DNA from: Porphyromonadaceae bacterium UBA7042
GTDB lineage: Bacteria > Bacteroidota > Bacteroidia > Bacteroidales > Muribaculaceae
Assembly: GCA_002494015.1 (NCBI GenBank)
Contig: DLAR01000020.1
Span: 1 to 22,475 of the forward strand
Length of the DNA: 22,475 nucleotides
Direction of reading: 5' to 3'
The position numbers were made by a program, and so were the translations under genes. This document shows positions 1 through 7,406 of this stretch, piece after piece; the stretch's first letter is position 1, and the number at the start of each line of letters is the position of its first letter. The notes under the pieces were generated by a model. It saw only the letters and a program-made list of their open reading frames with translations. It was not told where the DNA came from and did not search any database.

Positions 1-83
1 TTTGTTATTAAACAACCTCTAAACATCTCGATGCAATTATCGAATTTTGCAACACCCACTTTTCCGCAACTTGCGCAACATAA

Positions 84-923
84 TCAGGGATGCGGGCGCA
101 CCGGCGGCGGCCCCATTGGGATAGGCGGCCCCATCGTCGGATTGGCACGATAGGAATCACGGCTCTTTAACGTCTCATACAATATTCCGCCGACATCCAC
201 CTCTATTTTCATGCCGTTGTCAAACTTGTAGTAGGGCGCGACAATCGGCCGCGTCTCCCATCCGCGTCTCCACGGCTGATAGACTGACCGGGCGCCCACA
301 TCCACGCCCCAGTGGTCGCTGAAATTGATGCCGAAATAGGCCCCGACGGTCGCCGTGCCGACATAGGACGCCTGTGCCGCGCCAAGAAACAGATTGCGCG
401 AATAATATGACCCGAAGACAGTCAGGGAAAGCACGTCACTGAATGTGTATGTGACATCGCCCGAAACCGAATAGGTCGTGGCAAGACCGCCAAAGTAGCC
501 ATATTTGTCGGCCCCCGCTGCGGCATGAACCCGTAACGGCCCGAGCTCTTGCATGAAATTGAGAGCACCGCTTTCATGCCCCATCATGCCGGGCAGCGAC
601 ACGCGGGAACCGGAGGCGTAAAACATACCGCCGTCCCATCGAGCGACAGGAGCTATCCCGACGGCATTCACCGTCAGCGGGTTGGCCGCAAACACAAACG
701 GGTCATAGCGCAACACCTGCGGAGAAAGCGAGCTGATATACACAGGGTTCACCGTCCCCGGACTGAAATCGTCACCGACAACAGCGGGCAATCCCCCGCC
801 ATGCGACGGTTGTGACGGCACAGTCACGCCGCCCCCGTCGTCAAGACCGAGCGGCGTCTCTGCCACCTGACCGAAAGCCAGAGCAGGGAGACAGGTTATC
901 AATATGGAGAGTACAGTTTTCAT
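84..923 (-). CDS. Exported, probable outer-membrane beta-barrel-like protein of unknown function
   Basis: This 279-residue protein is not recognised as a named family. The reading frame extends upstream to 983, but the ATG at 923 is preferred. It opens a clear signal peptide (MKTVLSILITCLPALAFG, cleaved near residue 18-19), whereas the longer version would put 20 hydrophobic and Cys-rich residues in front of it and would run through the promoter. The mature part is rich in Gly, Tyr, Ser and aromatic residues in alternating patterns (for example YTFSDVLSLTVFGSYYS and GAYFGINFSDHWGVDVG), as expected of amphipathic beta strands. An outer-membrane or surface location is inferred from this. The C terminus is unusual, ending in a Pro/Met/Gly tail (PTMGPPIPMGPPPVRPHP) and not in the aromatic residue typical of a BAM-recognised barrel. 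It is divergent from the DUF4290 gene. I see no convincing terminator in the 83 bases downstream. Confidence 0.72.
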   Translation of the reverse strand: MKTVLSILITCLPALAFGQVAETPLGLDDGGGVTVPSQPSHGGGLPAVVGDDFSPGTVNPVYISSLSPQVLRYDPFVFAANPLTVNAVGIAPVARWDGGMFYASGSRVSLPGMMGHESGALNFMQELGPLRVHAAAGADKYGYFGGLATTYSVSGDVTYTFSDVLSLTVFGSYYSRNLFLGAAQASYVGTATVGAYFGINFSDHWGVDVGARSVYQPWRRGWETRPIVAPYYKFDNGMKIEVDVGGILYETLKSRDSYRANPTMGPPIPMGPPPVRPHP

Positions 924-933
924 AAAACAACGG

Positions 934-965
934 CAAAGATAATCAAATTCACCGGCTAAAACAAA
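934..965 (-). promoter_or_regulatory. Bacteroidota-type promoter for the leftward exported-protein gene
   Basis: Read on the minus strand, TTTG (965-962) is followed by exactly 20 bases and then TATCTTTG (941-934), matching the Bacteroidota sigma-ABfr pattern TTTG-N19-21-TAnnTTTG. Transcription would begin about four bases past the -7 box, near 929, leaving a leader of only about six bases before the ATG at 923. The transcript would be nearly leaderless. Confidence 0.75.
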
Positions 966-986
966 GAGGGTGTTCAAAAACATTGA

Positions 987-1018
987 TTTGCATATTTAAC
1001 GAAACATTTGTAACTTTG
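987..1018 (+). promoter_or_regulatory. Bacteroidota-type promoter for the DUF4290-rimM cluster
   Basis: TTTG (987-990), a 20-base spacer and TAACTTTG (1011-1018) match the -33/-7 consensus exactly. The start point would be near 1022, giving a leader of about 25 bases before the ATG at 1047. It is the partner of the leftward promoter at 934-965. The two -33 elements are only 21 bases apart, so the two RNA polymerase footprints would probably compete. Confidence 0.8.
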
Positions 1019-1046
1019 ACGATTGTTTTAATAATGTGAATCAAAC

Positions 1047-1637
1047 ATGCTGACCTACAATACCCAGTTGAAGAAACTGATACTCCCCGAGTATGGGCGC
1101 AATATACAGCAGATGGTAGACCACTGCCTCACCATCGAAGACCGAGACGAGCGCACCCGCTGCGCCCACTCAATCATCGCGACAATGGGAAACCTGTTCC
1201 CGTCATTGCGTGACACTGAGGACTATAACCACAAACTTTGGGACCACCTTGCCATTATGAGCGACTTCAAGCTTGACATCGACTACCCGTGCGAGGTGGT
1301 AAAACCTGACGAGCTTGAGACCCGCCCTGAAAAAATCCCTTATACAGGCAACCACATCCGCTACCGTCACTATGGCAAAGACCTCGAAATGATGATTACA
1401 CGCGCCGCCGGGATGGAGGAAGGCGAGGAACGCAACGAACTCATTCTATTGCTTGCCAACCACATGAAGAAACTCATGCTGGCCATCAACAAGGACGGTG
1501 TCGACGATGCCAAAATATTCAAGGACTTGGCCGAATATTCCCACGGGGCGATACGCCTTGACCCGGAAACCACACACCTTCACGAGTTTCAGGTTGTTCA
1601 GGCTCCATCTTCAGGCAAAAAGAAAAAGAAAAAATGA
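1047..1637 (+). CDS. DUF4290 domain-containing protein
   Basis: A 196-residue soluble protein matching the Bacteroidota-specific DUF4290 family throughout. The recognisable N-terminal pattern is MLTYNTQLKKLILPEYGRNI, followed by a predominantly helical, charged body (EDRDERTRCAHSII, NHKLWDHLAIMSDF, GNHIRYRHYGKDLE). There is no signal peptide or membrane segment, so it should be cytoplasmic. Its biochemical function is unknown. The C terminus is a run of six lysines encoded by an A-rich stretch, and its stop codon overlaps the rimM start as ATGA at 1634-1637, which implies translational coupling. In many Bacteroidales, as I recall, murA separates this gene from rimM; here the two are directly adjacent. 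It is the first gene behind the promoter at 987-1018. Confidence 0.93.
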   Translation: MLTYNTQLKKLILPEYGRNIQQMVDHCLTIEDRDERTRCAHSIIATMGNLFPSLRDTEDYNHKLWDHLAIMSDFKLDIDYPCEVVKPDELETRPEKIPYTGNHIRYRHYGKDLEMMITRAAGMEEGEERNELILLLANHMKKLMLAINKDGVDDAKIFKDLAEYSHGAIRLDPETTHLHEFQVVQAPSSGKKKKKK

Positions 1638-2161
1638 TTACCGACGACGAGATAATCCTTGCCGGAAAGTTTAACAAACCCCACGGCATTAACGGCGAAA
1701 TAGCTGCGACCCTCGACCTTGACGCAGATTTGGCCCGAATCAAGTGTGTCGTCACCGATATCGACGGCATCTATGTCCCGTTCTTCATCGAGAGCGTGAG
1801 GCCCAAAAGCACTGACACAGTGCTGCTATCCATCGCCGGAATCAACAACGAGACAGCGGTCGCCACTCTTTCCAATCACCCCATTTACCTCCTCCGCGAC
1901 GATGTGGACGATATTGAAGACGAAGACGAGGACGGATTTTATGCCGAAGACCTAATCGGATACACCATTGTCGACGACCGCCGTGACACAATCGGAAAGG
2001 TCGTCGACTATAACGACTCGACCGAAAACGTGCTTTTCGTTGTTAATACTAATGACGGCAATGAAATCTTCATTCCTGTCGCCGACGAGCTGATTGAGGA
2101 AATCGACACTGAGAAAAAAATCATCTACATGTCGCTGCCCGAAGGCATAACCCAATTATAG
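1634..2161 (+). CDS. rimM: Ribosome maturation factor RimM
   Basis: RimM binds ribosomal protein S19 and assists late maturation of the 30S subunit head. The 175-residue length is typical. The N-terminal RimM domain spans about residues 6-85 and carries the family signature GKFNKPHGINGEI. The C-terminal PRC-barrel spans about residues 98-170 and ends in the usual IPVADELIEEID and MSLPEG block. A very acidic linker (DDVDDIEDEDEDG) joins the two domains. The start codon overlaps the stop codon of the DUF4290 gene. The bases upstream are a pure A/G run encoding that protein's polylysine tail, so ribosome recruitment probably depends on coupling and the A-rich context and not on a strong Shine-Dalgarno sequence. 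The next gene follows after eight bases. Confidence 0.95.
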   Translation: MITDDEIILAGKFNKPHGINGEIAATLDLDADLARIKCVVTDIDGIYVPFFIESVRPKSTDTVLLSIAGINNETAVATLSNHPIYLLRDDVDDIEDEDEDGFYAEDLIGYTIVDDRRDTIGKVVDYNDSTENVLFVVNTNDGNEIFIPVADELIEEIDTEKKIIYMSLPEGITQL

Positions 2162-2169
2162 ACTGAAAC

Positions 2170-2463
2170 ATGAACGAATTTGACGAAAAACAGGCAATAG
2201 CCGCGATGAACGCCTCGATAGCCGGGAGCGGGAAACAATATGACGAAGACGAGCTGCTCAATATCATCGACATGATATGGGACTGGTATGAGGACAACGG
2301 CTTGCTTGAAATCGACACCGAGGCCGATGACGAGGAGGTCAACGTTGACGCGCTTGTAAAGTATGTAAAGAAAATGCTTGCCCGTGACTCTGACGCTCAG
2401 ATTGACCAAGCCGACGTCGAGGTCCTCGTCATGGCCGAGCTCAACTATGAGCAATCGCTTTAA
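2170..2463 (+). CDS. Small acidic protein of unknown function
   Basis: A 97-residue strongly acidic protein that I do not recognise. It has no signal peptide or membrane helix. Asp and Glu dominate (YDEDELLNIIDMIWDWYED, DTEADDEEVNVDAL), and predicted helices alternate with acidic turns, so a small helical cytoplasmic protein is likely. The DxDxD-like clusters are not a canonical EF-hand. It lies eight bases after rimM and 32 bases before the OmpA-domain gene, so it is almost certainly co-transcribed with rimM. Its codon use resembles that of its neighbours, which supports a real gene. A role in ribosome maturation or as an acidic partner protein would only be a guess from position. Confidence 0.75.
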   Translation: MNEFDEKQAIAAMNASIAGSGKQYDEDELLNIIDMIWDWYEDNGLLEIDTEADDEEVNVDALVKYVKKMLARDSDAQIDQADVEVLVMAELNYEQSL

Positions 2464-2495
2464 GCAGGAATAACCGTTTTTCAAATAATTTTTTC

Positions 2496-3131
2496 ATGAA
2501 ACAGATTCTCATTACACTGGCCCTCATTGCCGCTGCCGCCATCCCCGCAGGAGCGAAAGACAAATATGTCGACCCCTACAAGGGATATGACGAGGCTGTT
2601 TTCATGGACATGGATCTGGACAGCAACCTTGAAACCCCCGCCGTGGGCAACGGCGAAAAAGCAGCCGTCAAACGCTATATGAACAGACTGGCGAAAGACT
2701 TCGCGGCCAAGAAATATATCGTTGACATGCTCCGCGACGACGAAGTCATGCTGATAACAATCCCGACCGACGAGCTTTTCCTGCCCAACGACACCTTGCT
2801 GTCCCCCTATGCGTCGGCAAGGCTAAACCCGCTGCTGGGACTGATGAAAGACCCCGAAATGTTTAAAATAGTCTACGGGGTTCATACTGACAATACCGGG
2901 ACGCCGAAATACAACATGGACCTCGCCCACCGCCGCAACAGCTCCATCTATGACTGGCTGCTCGACAACATCAGCGAAGACCAGATTGTGATTCCCTACG
3001 AATTTGGCGACACCGACCCGATAGAGCCGAACACGACCCGTAAAGGAAGGGCACAGAACCGCCGCATCGAAATATATGTGATACCGGGTCCGAAACTAAT
3101 AGAAACGGCCCACAAAAACCTCATCAGATAA
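2496..3131 (+). CDS. OmpA-family C-terminal domain protein, exported
   Basis: A 211-residue protein with a signal peptide (MKQILITLALIAAAAIPAGA, cleaved near residue 20) and an OmpA-like peptidoglycan-binding domain from about residue 88 to 205. Visible hallmarks are VHTDNTGTPKYNMDLAHRR, which supplies the conserved Asp and Arg that contact diaminopimelate in family members, and the closing GRAQNRRIEIYV block. There is no beta-barrel region, so this is a small periplasmic wall-binding protein and not a porin. No cysteine follows the signal peptide, so a lipoprotein is unlikely. The last gene before proS, it probably belongs to the same transcript as rimM. The upstream 32-base gap contains only A/T-rich sequence with no consensus promoter. 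Confidence 0.88.
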   Translation: MKQILITLALIAAAAIPAGAKDKYVDPYKGYDEAVFMDMDLDSNLETPAVGNGEKAAVKRYMNRLAKDFAAKKYIVDMLRDDEVMLITIPTDELFLPNDTLLSPYASARLNPLLGLMKDPEMFKIVYGVHTDNTGTPKYNMDLAHRRNSSIYDWLLDNISEDQIVIPYEFGDTDPIEPNTTRKGRAQNRRIEIYVIPGPKLIETAHKNLIR

Positions 3132-3174
3132 ATCATCCATTACACTGACAACAAATATAGTATAACGATAAAAA

Positions 3175-4656
3175 ATGGCTAAAGAACTTAAAGATCTCAC
3201 CAAGCGAAGTGACAATTACTCGCAATGGTACAACGAACTCGTGGTAAAGGCTGATCTGGCCGAGCAGTCGGCTGTGCGCGGCTGCATGGTTATCAAACCC
3301 TACGGTTACGCAATTTGGGAGAAGATGCAGCAGCAGCTCGACCTAATGTTTAAAGAGACCGGTGTACAGAACGCCTATTTTCCGCTCCTCATCCCCAAGT
3401 CGTTCCTATGCCGCGAAGCAGAACATGTCGAGGGTTTCGCCAAGGAGTGTGCCGTCGTTACCCACTACCGTCTTAAAAACGACCCCAACGGCAATGGCGT
3501 AATCGTTGACCCCGAAGCCCGGCTGGAAGAAGAACTCATCGTGCGTCCCACATCCGAGACCATTATCTGGGGCACATATAAGAACTGGATTCACAGCTAT
3601 CGCGACCTTCCCGTGCTGTGCAACCAATGGGCCAACGTAATGCGCTGGGAAATGCGCACCCGCATGTTCCTCCGCACCGCCGAGTTCCTGTGGCAGGAAG
3701 GCCATTGCGCCCACGCTACCGCAGAGGAGTCAGAGACCCGAACCGTGCAGATGATCAACCTCTACGCGCAATTTGCCCGCGACTATATGGCAATGCCCGT
3801 AATTATCGGTGTCAAGACCGCCAACGAGCGTTTTGCAGGCGCACTCAACACCTATACCATCGAGGCCATGATGCAGGACGGCAAGGCCCTTCAGGCAGGA
3901 ACGAGCCACAACCTCGGCCAAAACTTCGCCAAGGCTTTTGACGTGACATTTGTCAACAAGGAGAACAAACCCGAATATGTGTGGGCCAACTCTTGGGGTG
4001 TTTCCACCCGACTGATGGGCGCGCTCATCATGACCCATTCCGATGACAACGGCCTCGTGCTCCCGCCCCACCTCGCCCCCATCCAAGTTGTCATCATACC
4101 GATTTACAAGAACAGCGAACAGCTTGCCGAAATCTCGGCACGAGTCGCCCCCATCGTCAGCGAGCTCCGCGCGCTCGGCATCAGCGTCAAATATGACGAT
4201 GCCGAGAACAAACGCCCGGGATTCAAATTTGCCGACTACGAGGTCAAGGGAGTTCCGGTGCGACTCGCCATCGGTGCCCGCGACATCGAGAACGGCACAG
4301 TCGAAGTCATGCGCCGCGACACTCTCGAAAAGCATGTCGCACCCCTCGACGGCATCGCTGAATATATCAAGGGTCTGCTCGAAGACATTCAGGCCAACAT
4401 CCTTCAGAAAGCTGTCCAATATCGCGACTCGATGATCCGCACAGTCGATACATACGACGAGTTCAAGGTCGAAATCGAAAAAGGCGGTTTCATCCTCGCC
4501 CACTGGGACGGCACAACCGAAACCGAGGAGAAGGTCAAGGAAGAAACCAAGGCGACCATCCGCTGCATCCCTCTCGACGGCGACAAGACTCCCGGTGTCT
4601 GCATGGTCACCGGCAAGCCTTCGGCCCAAAGAGTGATATTCGCACGAAACTATTAA
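3175..4656 (+). CDS. proS: Prolyl-tRNA synthetase, archaeal/eukaryotic type
   Basis: Charges tRNA-Pro with proline. The 493-residue length and order match the short archaeal/eukaryotic-like ProRS, which lacks the inserted editing domain of the E. coli type. Class II catalytic motifs are visible: motif 1 around GCMVIKPYGYAIWEKM, the ATP-binding motif 2 with R167 and E170 (FLRTAEFLWQEGHCAH), and motif 3 near WGVSTRLMGALIMTHSDDNG. The substrate loop GTSHNLGQNFAKAF and the PTSET motif are also present. The anticodon-binding domain begins near residue 305 (PIQVVIIPIYK). The C-terminal domain ends in RNY, the C-terminal tyrosine expected for this type. No consensus promoter is seen in the 43-base gap upstream, and a strong terminator follows directly. 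Confidence 0.97.
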   Translation: MAKELKDLTKRSDNYSQWYNELVVKADLAEQSAVRGCMVIKPYGYAIWEKMQQQLDLMFKETGVQNAYFPLLIPKSFLCREAEHVEGFAKECAVVTHYRLKNDPNGNGVIVDPEARLEEELIVRPTSETIIWGTYKNWIHSYRDLPVLCNQWANVMRWEMRTRMFLRTAEFLWQEGHCAHATAEESETRTVQMINLYAQFARDYMAMPVIIGVKTANERFAGALNTYTIEAMMQDGKALQAGTSHNLGQNFAKAFDVTFVNKENKPEYVWANSWGVSTRLMGALIMTHSDDNGLVLPPHLAPIQVVIIPIYKNSEQLAEISARVAPIVSELRALGISVKYDDAENKRPGFKFADYEVKGVPVRLAIGARDIENGTVEVMRRDTLEKHVAPLDGIAEYIKGLLEDIQANILQKAVQYRDSMIRTVDTYDEFKVEIEKGGFILAHWDGTTETEEKVKEETKATIRCIPLDGDKTPGVCMVTGKPSAQRVIFARNY

Positions 4657-4663
4657 AAACATC

Positions 4664-4706
4664 GAGTCAGAATAGCCGCACCCGGCTATTCTGACTCAAT
4701 TTACTT
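4664..4706 (+). terminator. Rho-independent terminator after proS
   Basis: A perfect 15-bp inverted repeat, GAGTCAGAATAGCCG (4664-4678) with its complement at 4683-4697, closes on a four-base loop (CACC) and is followed by a T-rich tract. It begins eight bases after the proS stop. The stem is long and mismatch-free. It should end the rimM-proS transcript and, being symmetrical, could work weakly in the opposite direction. Confidence 0.85.
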
Positions 4707-4721
4707 TACACACTGTCAGCC

Positions 4722-5672
4722 ATGTTACCCGTAATAGCAATCGTCGTTCCATGTTACAACGAGCAAGAGGTGCTTCCCATAACCGCGCCTAAACTGCTCG
4801 AAATCCTTGACCGCATGCAAGATAAAGGAATCGCATCGGGTGAGAGTTTTATATTGTTCTGCAACGACGGCAGCCGTGACAGGACATGGGAAATAATCGA
4901 GAACCTGCATAGCGGAAATCCCCGTTTCAAGGGATTGTCACTCGCCCATAACCGAGGCCACCAGAACGTCCTCCTCGCAGGATTGATGACGGTAGCCGAC
5001 ATCTGCGACGCTGCAATCTCAATAGATGCCGACCTTCAGGATGACCCCGACGCGATAATCGAGATGGTCGAGAAATTCAACCACGGGAAAGAGATTGTCT
5101 ACGGCGTGCGCAGCAGCCGCGAGACCGACACTTGGTTCAAACGCACGACTGCCCACGGATTCTATTCTTTCCAAAAAAAGATGGGCCTCGAAACCATCTA
5201 CGACCATGCCGACTACCGGCTCATGAGCGCCCGCGCGTTAAAGATGCTTGGGCGTTACGGGGAATCAAACCTGTTTCTGCGCGGAATAATACCTCAGATA
5301 GGTCTCGACTGGGACACCGTGGGTTACAAACGCGCCGCCCGTGCAGCGGGTGAATCAAAATACCCGTTGAGCAAGATGCTCAGTTTCTCTATCGACGGCA
5401 TAACGTCGTTTTCGGCCAAACCGATGAGAATAATTTTCCTTGTCGGACTGGTTTTCCTCCTTCTTGACATCGCCGTCGCCACCTACGTCTTCATATCCTA
5501 CTTTTTCAACGAATTTATCGAGCCGGGATGGGCCTCGCTCATGCTCTCCATCTGGTTTCTCGGAAGCCTGATTCTGATGGGGATAGGAATAGTAGGAGAA
5601 TACATCGGCAAGATATTTATAGAAGTAAAACAGCGTCCGCGCTATGAGATACGCGACTTGCTGATTGACTGA
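4722..5672 (+). CDS. GT2 glycosyltransferase, DPM1/GtrB/ArnC-like, membrane anchored
   Basis: A 316-residue family 2 glycosyltransferase of the polyprenyl-phosphate sugar transferase type. The N-terminal GT-A domain (about 1-225) shows the opening VVPCYNEQEVLP, FCNDGSRD, LAHNRGHQ and the metal-binding DADLQDDP with D102 and D104. The NLFLRGI and ARAAGESKY motifs are typical of GtrB and ArnC relatives. Two C-terminal membrane helices follow at about residues 232-258 and 268-292, which dock the enzyme at the inner membrane. The likely reaction is sugar transfer from a nucleotide sugar to undecaprenyl phosphate; the actual sugar cannot be read from sequence. It starts 25 bases beyond the proS terminator hairpin, so it needs its own promoter or readthrough, and I see no clear -7 box there. 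Confidence 0.9.
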   Translation: MLPVIAIVVPCYNEQEVLPITAPKLLEILDRMQDKGIASGESFILFCNDGSRDRTWEIIENLHSGNPRFKGLSLAHNRGHQNVLLAGLMTVADICDAAISIDADLQDDPDAIIEMVEKFNHGKEIVYGVRSSRETDTWFKRTTAHGFYSFQKKMGLETIYDHADYRLMSARALKMLGRYGESNLFLRGIIPQIGLDWDTVGYKRAARAAGESKYPLSKMLSFSIDGITSFSAKPMRIIFLVGLVFLLLDIAVATYVFISYFFNEFIEPGWASLMLSIWFLGSLILMGIGIVGEYIGKIFIEVKQRPRYEIRDLLID

Positions 5673-5687
5673 CAATGATTTCGACTT

Positions 5688-5963
5688 ATGGATAACAAGA
5701 CATTCCTTTCACGCCTCGCCAAGAGGCTTAACCGCGAACCGTCGCAGGTGGCTACACTTGCCGACGGACTGAGCACGGCGTTCAAAGAATCCGGTGCCGA
5801 CCTCGATTCAATAGCCATCCCCGGATTCGGCACATTCAAGGCTGAAAAAACTGACGAGCGGATTGAGACCGATGCCGAAACCGGCCGCCGCATACTCTAT
5901 CCCCCGAAAATCGAGATGACTTTCCGCCCGAGCGTAGTTCTCCGTAAAAAACTTAACAACTGA
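5688..5963 (+). CDS. HU/IHF-family DNA-binding protein, stand-alone
   Basis: A 91-residue protein of HU size. The N-terminal helical part (FLSRLAKRLNREPSQVATLADGLSTAF) and the turn IPGFGTFKAEK match the HU/IHF fold, and the C-terminal region (KIEMTFRPSVVLRKKLN) matches the last strand and helix. The beta-arm that normally carries RNPxTG is divergent, reading RIETDAETGRR, so the usual DNA-intercalating proline position is not obvious. It may bind DNA differently from housekeeping HU. It sits 15 bases after the glycosyltransferase gene and 11 bases before a larger gene that also starts with an HU-like domain. HU proteins act as dimers, so a heterodimer between the two products is plausible but inferred. 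Confidence 0.88.
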   Translation: MDNKTFLSRLAKRLNREPSQVATLADGLSTAFKESGADLDSIAIPGFGTFKAEKTDERIETDAETGRRILYPPKIEMTFRPSVVLRKKLNN

Positions 5964-5974
5964 CACCTCGTTCT

Positions 5975-7282
5975 ATGAATAACAAAATAACGTTTCATCA
6001 GCTTGCCGAGAACGTGTCGCGACTCACATCGGTTTCAAGCGAGAGTGCCGAAACCTTCATCAAAGGTTTTTTTGACACACTAACCGAAGCCCTTGAAAAA
6101 GGAGAAACAGTGCGCATTAAGGGACTTGGCACATTCACCCCGATAAAAAGCGAGGAAGAATGCGTCGACTTTATCCCGGACCGAGACCTTGCCGACACGG
6201 TGAACGCTCCGTTTGCCCCGTTTCAGGCCGAAGAAATCAACACGGGTGTCACTGACGAAATGCTCGACGGTTTCAACCCCGCCCCTTCCGCTGCTGAAAA
6301 AGCAATCGCATCAGCCGCTGTTACCGAGGAAATAGAGGAGGCCGAACCTGAAGCATTACCCCAAACGCCCGAAGAAGATGTAGTCGTCGAGGAGCGTACT
6401 ACAGAAAAAGAAGAAGACAACGATGTCAACACGCCGGCCAAGGGAACTGAGCCACCCGCACCGACTGAAGCCACTGAAAAAGAGCCGAATAACAACGTCA
6501 CTCCGACTATGTCCACGGTAGAACAGCCGGCCAGTCCTGTCGCGCCCGTCATCAAGCCGATCGAGGAAGACCCCGAGGAATTTGTGAATCAAAATCGACA
6601 GAACCCGGCCGTGAAATCTCCGACTATCGAGTATGCCGCCAACAACGCTAATGAAACTGCCGATGAAAAGGAAGACGAGTCGTCGGAAAGCCGTGGAGGA
6701 TTCGGTTTCGGCTTTATTGCCGGAATTATAATAGGTTTCGCGCTCGGAGCATGTGCCGCATATTTCTATATCGACCAGATTATGCAACACAAAGGAATCG
6801 TCGGCAACTCACTTACCGAATCGGTCGAAGCTGACGACGAGGAGGCCGACCCCGAGGTTGTCGCCGCTCTCCTTAACGAGGCGATGGCACTTGACTCGGT
6901 TGCCCAAGCCGCCATTCCTGAAGAAAGTCCGGCAAAACCAGAAGGAACATCCCAAACCGAGGATGAAGCTAAAGCCGAACCTGAAAAAAAGCCGGAACAG
7001 CAGGCCGCACCGGCTCCTGCAACAAAGGCTCCAGTGACCGACACCGTCAAGCGCGGCTATCTCATAACCAATATGGCGAGCAAACATTACGGCAACAAAT
7101 GCTTTTGGGTCTACATCTATAACGAAAACAGCGCCAAAATCGGCAATCCCAACCGCATAAACGCCGGTATGGTATTGACCATCCCCGACGCATCCAAGTA
7201 CAATATCGATGCCAACAACCCCGAAAGTGTCAAAAAGGCCCGCGCGCTTGAGGCGGAAATTTTGAAAAAATATCCAAATTAA
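5975..7282 (+). CDS. HU-like domain / acidic linker / membrane helix / LysM-like domain fusion
   Basis: A 435-residue protein with four parts. Residues 1-85 form an HU-like domain (ITFHQLAENVSRLT, EKGETVRIKGLGTFTPIK). Its arm region (EEECVDFIPDRDLADTV) is acidic and lacks the RNPxTG arm, so classical DNA bending is doubtful. Residues 90-238 are a Glu/Pro/Ala/Thr-rich, probably disordered linker. Residues 243-265 are a single glycine-rich membrane helix (FIAGIIIGFALGACAAYFY). After a second acidic/Ala/Pro stretch, residues 358-408 resemble LysM, with HYGN, YIYNENSAKIGNPNRI and GMVLTIP in the right order. There is no signal peptide, so the inferred topology is HU inside and LysM in the periplasm, where it could bind peptidoglycan. 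It is co-transcribed with the stand-alone HU gene. HU-membrane-SPOR proteins of Bacteroidota are the closest known parallel I recall. Confidence 0.87.
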   Translation: MNNKITFHQLAENVSRLTSVSSESAETFIKGFFDTLTEALEKGETVRIKGLGTFTPIKSEEECVDFIPDRDLADTVNAPFAPFQAEEINTGVTDEMLDGFNPAPSAAEKAIASAAVTEEIEEAEPEALPQTPEEDVVVEERTTEKEEDNDVNTPAKGTEPPAPTEATEKEPNNNVTPTMSTVEQPASPVAPVIKPIEEDPEEFVNQNRQNPAVKSPTIEYAANNANETADEKEDESSESRGGFGFGFIAGIIIGFALGACAAYFYIDQIMQHKGIVGNSLTESVEADDEEADPEVVAALLNEAMALDSVAQAAIPEESPAKPEGTSQTEDEAKAEPEKKPEQQAAPAPATKAPVTDTVKRGYLITNMASKHYGNKCFWVYIYNENSAKIGNPNRINAGMVLTIPDASKYNIDANNPESVKKARALEAEILKKYPN

Positions 7283-7357
7283 GCTAAATGTTTATATCGT
7301 TAAACTAAAATAGATAAAATTAACACACCTTTTTCACACTTTAATTGTTGTAATATA

Positions 7358-7365
7358 TAATTTTG
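7358..7365 (+). promoter_or_regulatory. Candidate -7 element for the Bat operon
   Basis: TAATTTTG fits TAnnTTTG and lies about 95 bases upstream of the MoxR start in a 177-base gene-free interval. The -33 side is poor: no TTTG occurs 19-21 bases upstream, only a T-run at 7331-7334. It is therefore a weak candidate. It is placed sensibly between the HU-LysM gene and the first Bat-operon gene. Confidence 0.4.
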
Positions 7366-7371
7366 TATTGT

Positions 7372-7406
7372 CAAACCGCCCCCTGTAAGCGACAGCGGCC
7401 GGTTTG
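7372..7406 (+). promoter_or_regulatory. Stem-loop in the leader of the Bat operon
   Basis: CAAACCG (7372-7378) pairs with CGGTTTG (7400-7406), enclosing a second short stem, CTGT (7383-7386) with ACAG (7392-7395), around a five-base loop. The hairpin begins seven bases after the candidate -7 box, so it would form at the very 5' end of the moxR leader. No T-run follows, so it is not a terminator. It might stabilise the mRNA or be a protein-binding site; the function is inferred only. Confidence 0.4.

Noticed and set aside
1..83. Short inverted repeats such as TGCAA/TTGCA and TTGCGCAA as a terminator for the leftward gene
   Set aside because: Stems are only four to five base pairs, with no T-run in the required direction; nothing else is recognisable in these 83 bases.
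924..983. Upstream in-frame extension of the leftward exported-protein gene
   Set aside because: It would bury the signal peptide behind 20 residues and overlap the -7 and -33 boxes of the gene's own promoter.
3730..4662. Minus-strand reading frame of 310 codons opposite proS
   Set aside because: The plus strand encodes full-length ProRS with all catalytic motifs. The antisense frame is open because of the GAC/GCC-rich codon use and shows no recognisable domain.
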